Below, piece after piece: positions 5,798 through 6,043 of a DNA stretch of 6,043 bases. This DNA comes from a bacterium. Its GTDB lineage: Bacteria > Sumerlaeota > Sumerlaeia > UBA8349. The stretch is taken from the NCBI GenBank assembly GCA_013203855.1, contig JABMPG010000564.1, positions 1 through 6,043 on the forward strand, read 5' to 3'. The first letter of the stretch is position 1. Each line of letters starts with the position of its first letter. The notes under the pieces are model-generated. The model was given only the letters and a program-made list of their open reading frames with translations. It ran no database searches and was not told where the DNA came from. The position numbers were made by a program, and so were the translations under genes.

Positions 5798-6021
5798 AAC
5801 TCCACGATCCCTGGAAAGCACGCCGTTGTCGTTGTGGGCTGCCATGTTCAGGCTCAGCGCGTGAGTCAACTGCGCGAGGAGCAACGCGACCAGGGGCAGA
5901 AGGTGCGGGCCTTCTTGTCCGCGCCGCACTGGCGGGCACTTTTCGAAACGAGGAAGCCGGGAATCACGTTGCATAGTTGATGAAGTACGCTTAGATTTGC
6001 GCGTGTCGGTTTGCGGGCCAT
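5798..6021 (-). pseudogene. Truncated, frameshifted IS4-like transposase N-terminus
   Basis: From ATG at 6021 the minus strand reads MARKPTRANLSVLHQLCNVI and continues to a KKARTFCPWS block. This is, from memory, the conserved N-terminus of IS4-family transposases with a DUF4372 domain. That frame then stops at TGA about 5866. The adjacent frame takes up the family pattern at LVALLLAQLTHALSLN, and a weak trace of the next block (GVLSRDRG) follows. The fragment ends abruptly beside the stop codon of the zinc-finger gene. About 65-75 codons are represented of a family usually near 350-450 residues, and the catalytic DDE part is absent, so it cannot be active. AAGGAG (complement of 6028-6033) is still placed correctly before the ATG. 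Left end, inverted repeats and target duplication are not visible here. Confidence 0.72.
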
Positions 6022-6027
6022 GGAACT

Positions 6028-6033
6028 CTCCTT
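6028..6033 (-). promoter_or_regulatory. Retained ribosome binding site of the transposase remnant
   Basis: The minus strand reads AAGGAG six bases before the ATG at 6021. This near-perfect Shine-Dalgarno sequence supports 6021 as the original transposase start even though the reading frame is now broken. Confidence 0.55.
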
Positions 6034-6043
6034 CGCGGCATGA

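Noticed and set aside
1..6043. CRISPR array, tRNA, rRNA or phage genes
   Set aside because: No regularly spaced repeats, cloverleaf-like segments, rRNA signatures or phage structural proteins were seen on either strand.

Overview
This is a GC-rich bacterial window, probably chromosomal. It carries five intact plus-strand genes, one partial minus-strand gene cut by the left edge, and a decayed transposase fragment at the right edge. SecG, two M16-type peptidase genes and a sigma factor with a zinc-finger partner fit a diderm bacterium. A poorly characterised phylum is plausible, since several proteins have odd architectures, but the sequence alone does not fix the lineage.

Layout. Bases 1-1038 (minus) encode a membrane-anchored protein with a Lon-type (S16) Ser/Lys protease domain and no AAA+ ATPase. 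The gene runs off the left edge. A 332-base divergent intergenic region follows and ends in a near-consensus sigma70-type promoter (1277-1304) that drives secG (1371-1859), whose product has a long Pro/Glu-rich tail. A 112-base gap with a UUCG-loop terminator and two short palindromes separates secG from two adjacent M16 genes (1972-3240 and 3282-4523). The first keeps the HxxEH zinc site and has lost the conserved Arg/Tyr pair. The second has lost the zinc site and keeps Arg/Tyr. They therefore look like the two halves of an obligate heterodimer. Next comes a sigma factor (4602-5276) that appears to lack region 3. It overlaps by ATGA a soluble zinc-finger protein (5273-5797) that is a good candidate for its anti-sigma factor. 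Directly after that stop codon lies a frameshifted, truncated N-terminal fragment of an IS4-like transposase on the minus strand (about 5798-6021).

How they may work together. SecG belongs to the SecYEG translocon. The M16 pair and the tethered Lon-like protein suggest peptide or protein turnover, the latter at the inner face of the membrane. The sigma/zinc-finger pair is a regulatory unit that probably has its own promoter. No sequence evidence shows that this sigma factor controls the neighbouring proteases; that remains a hypothesis based on proximity.
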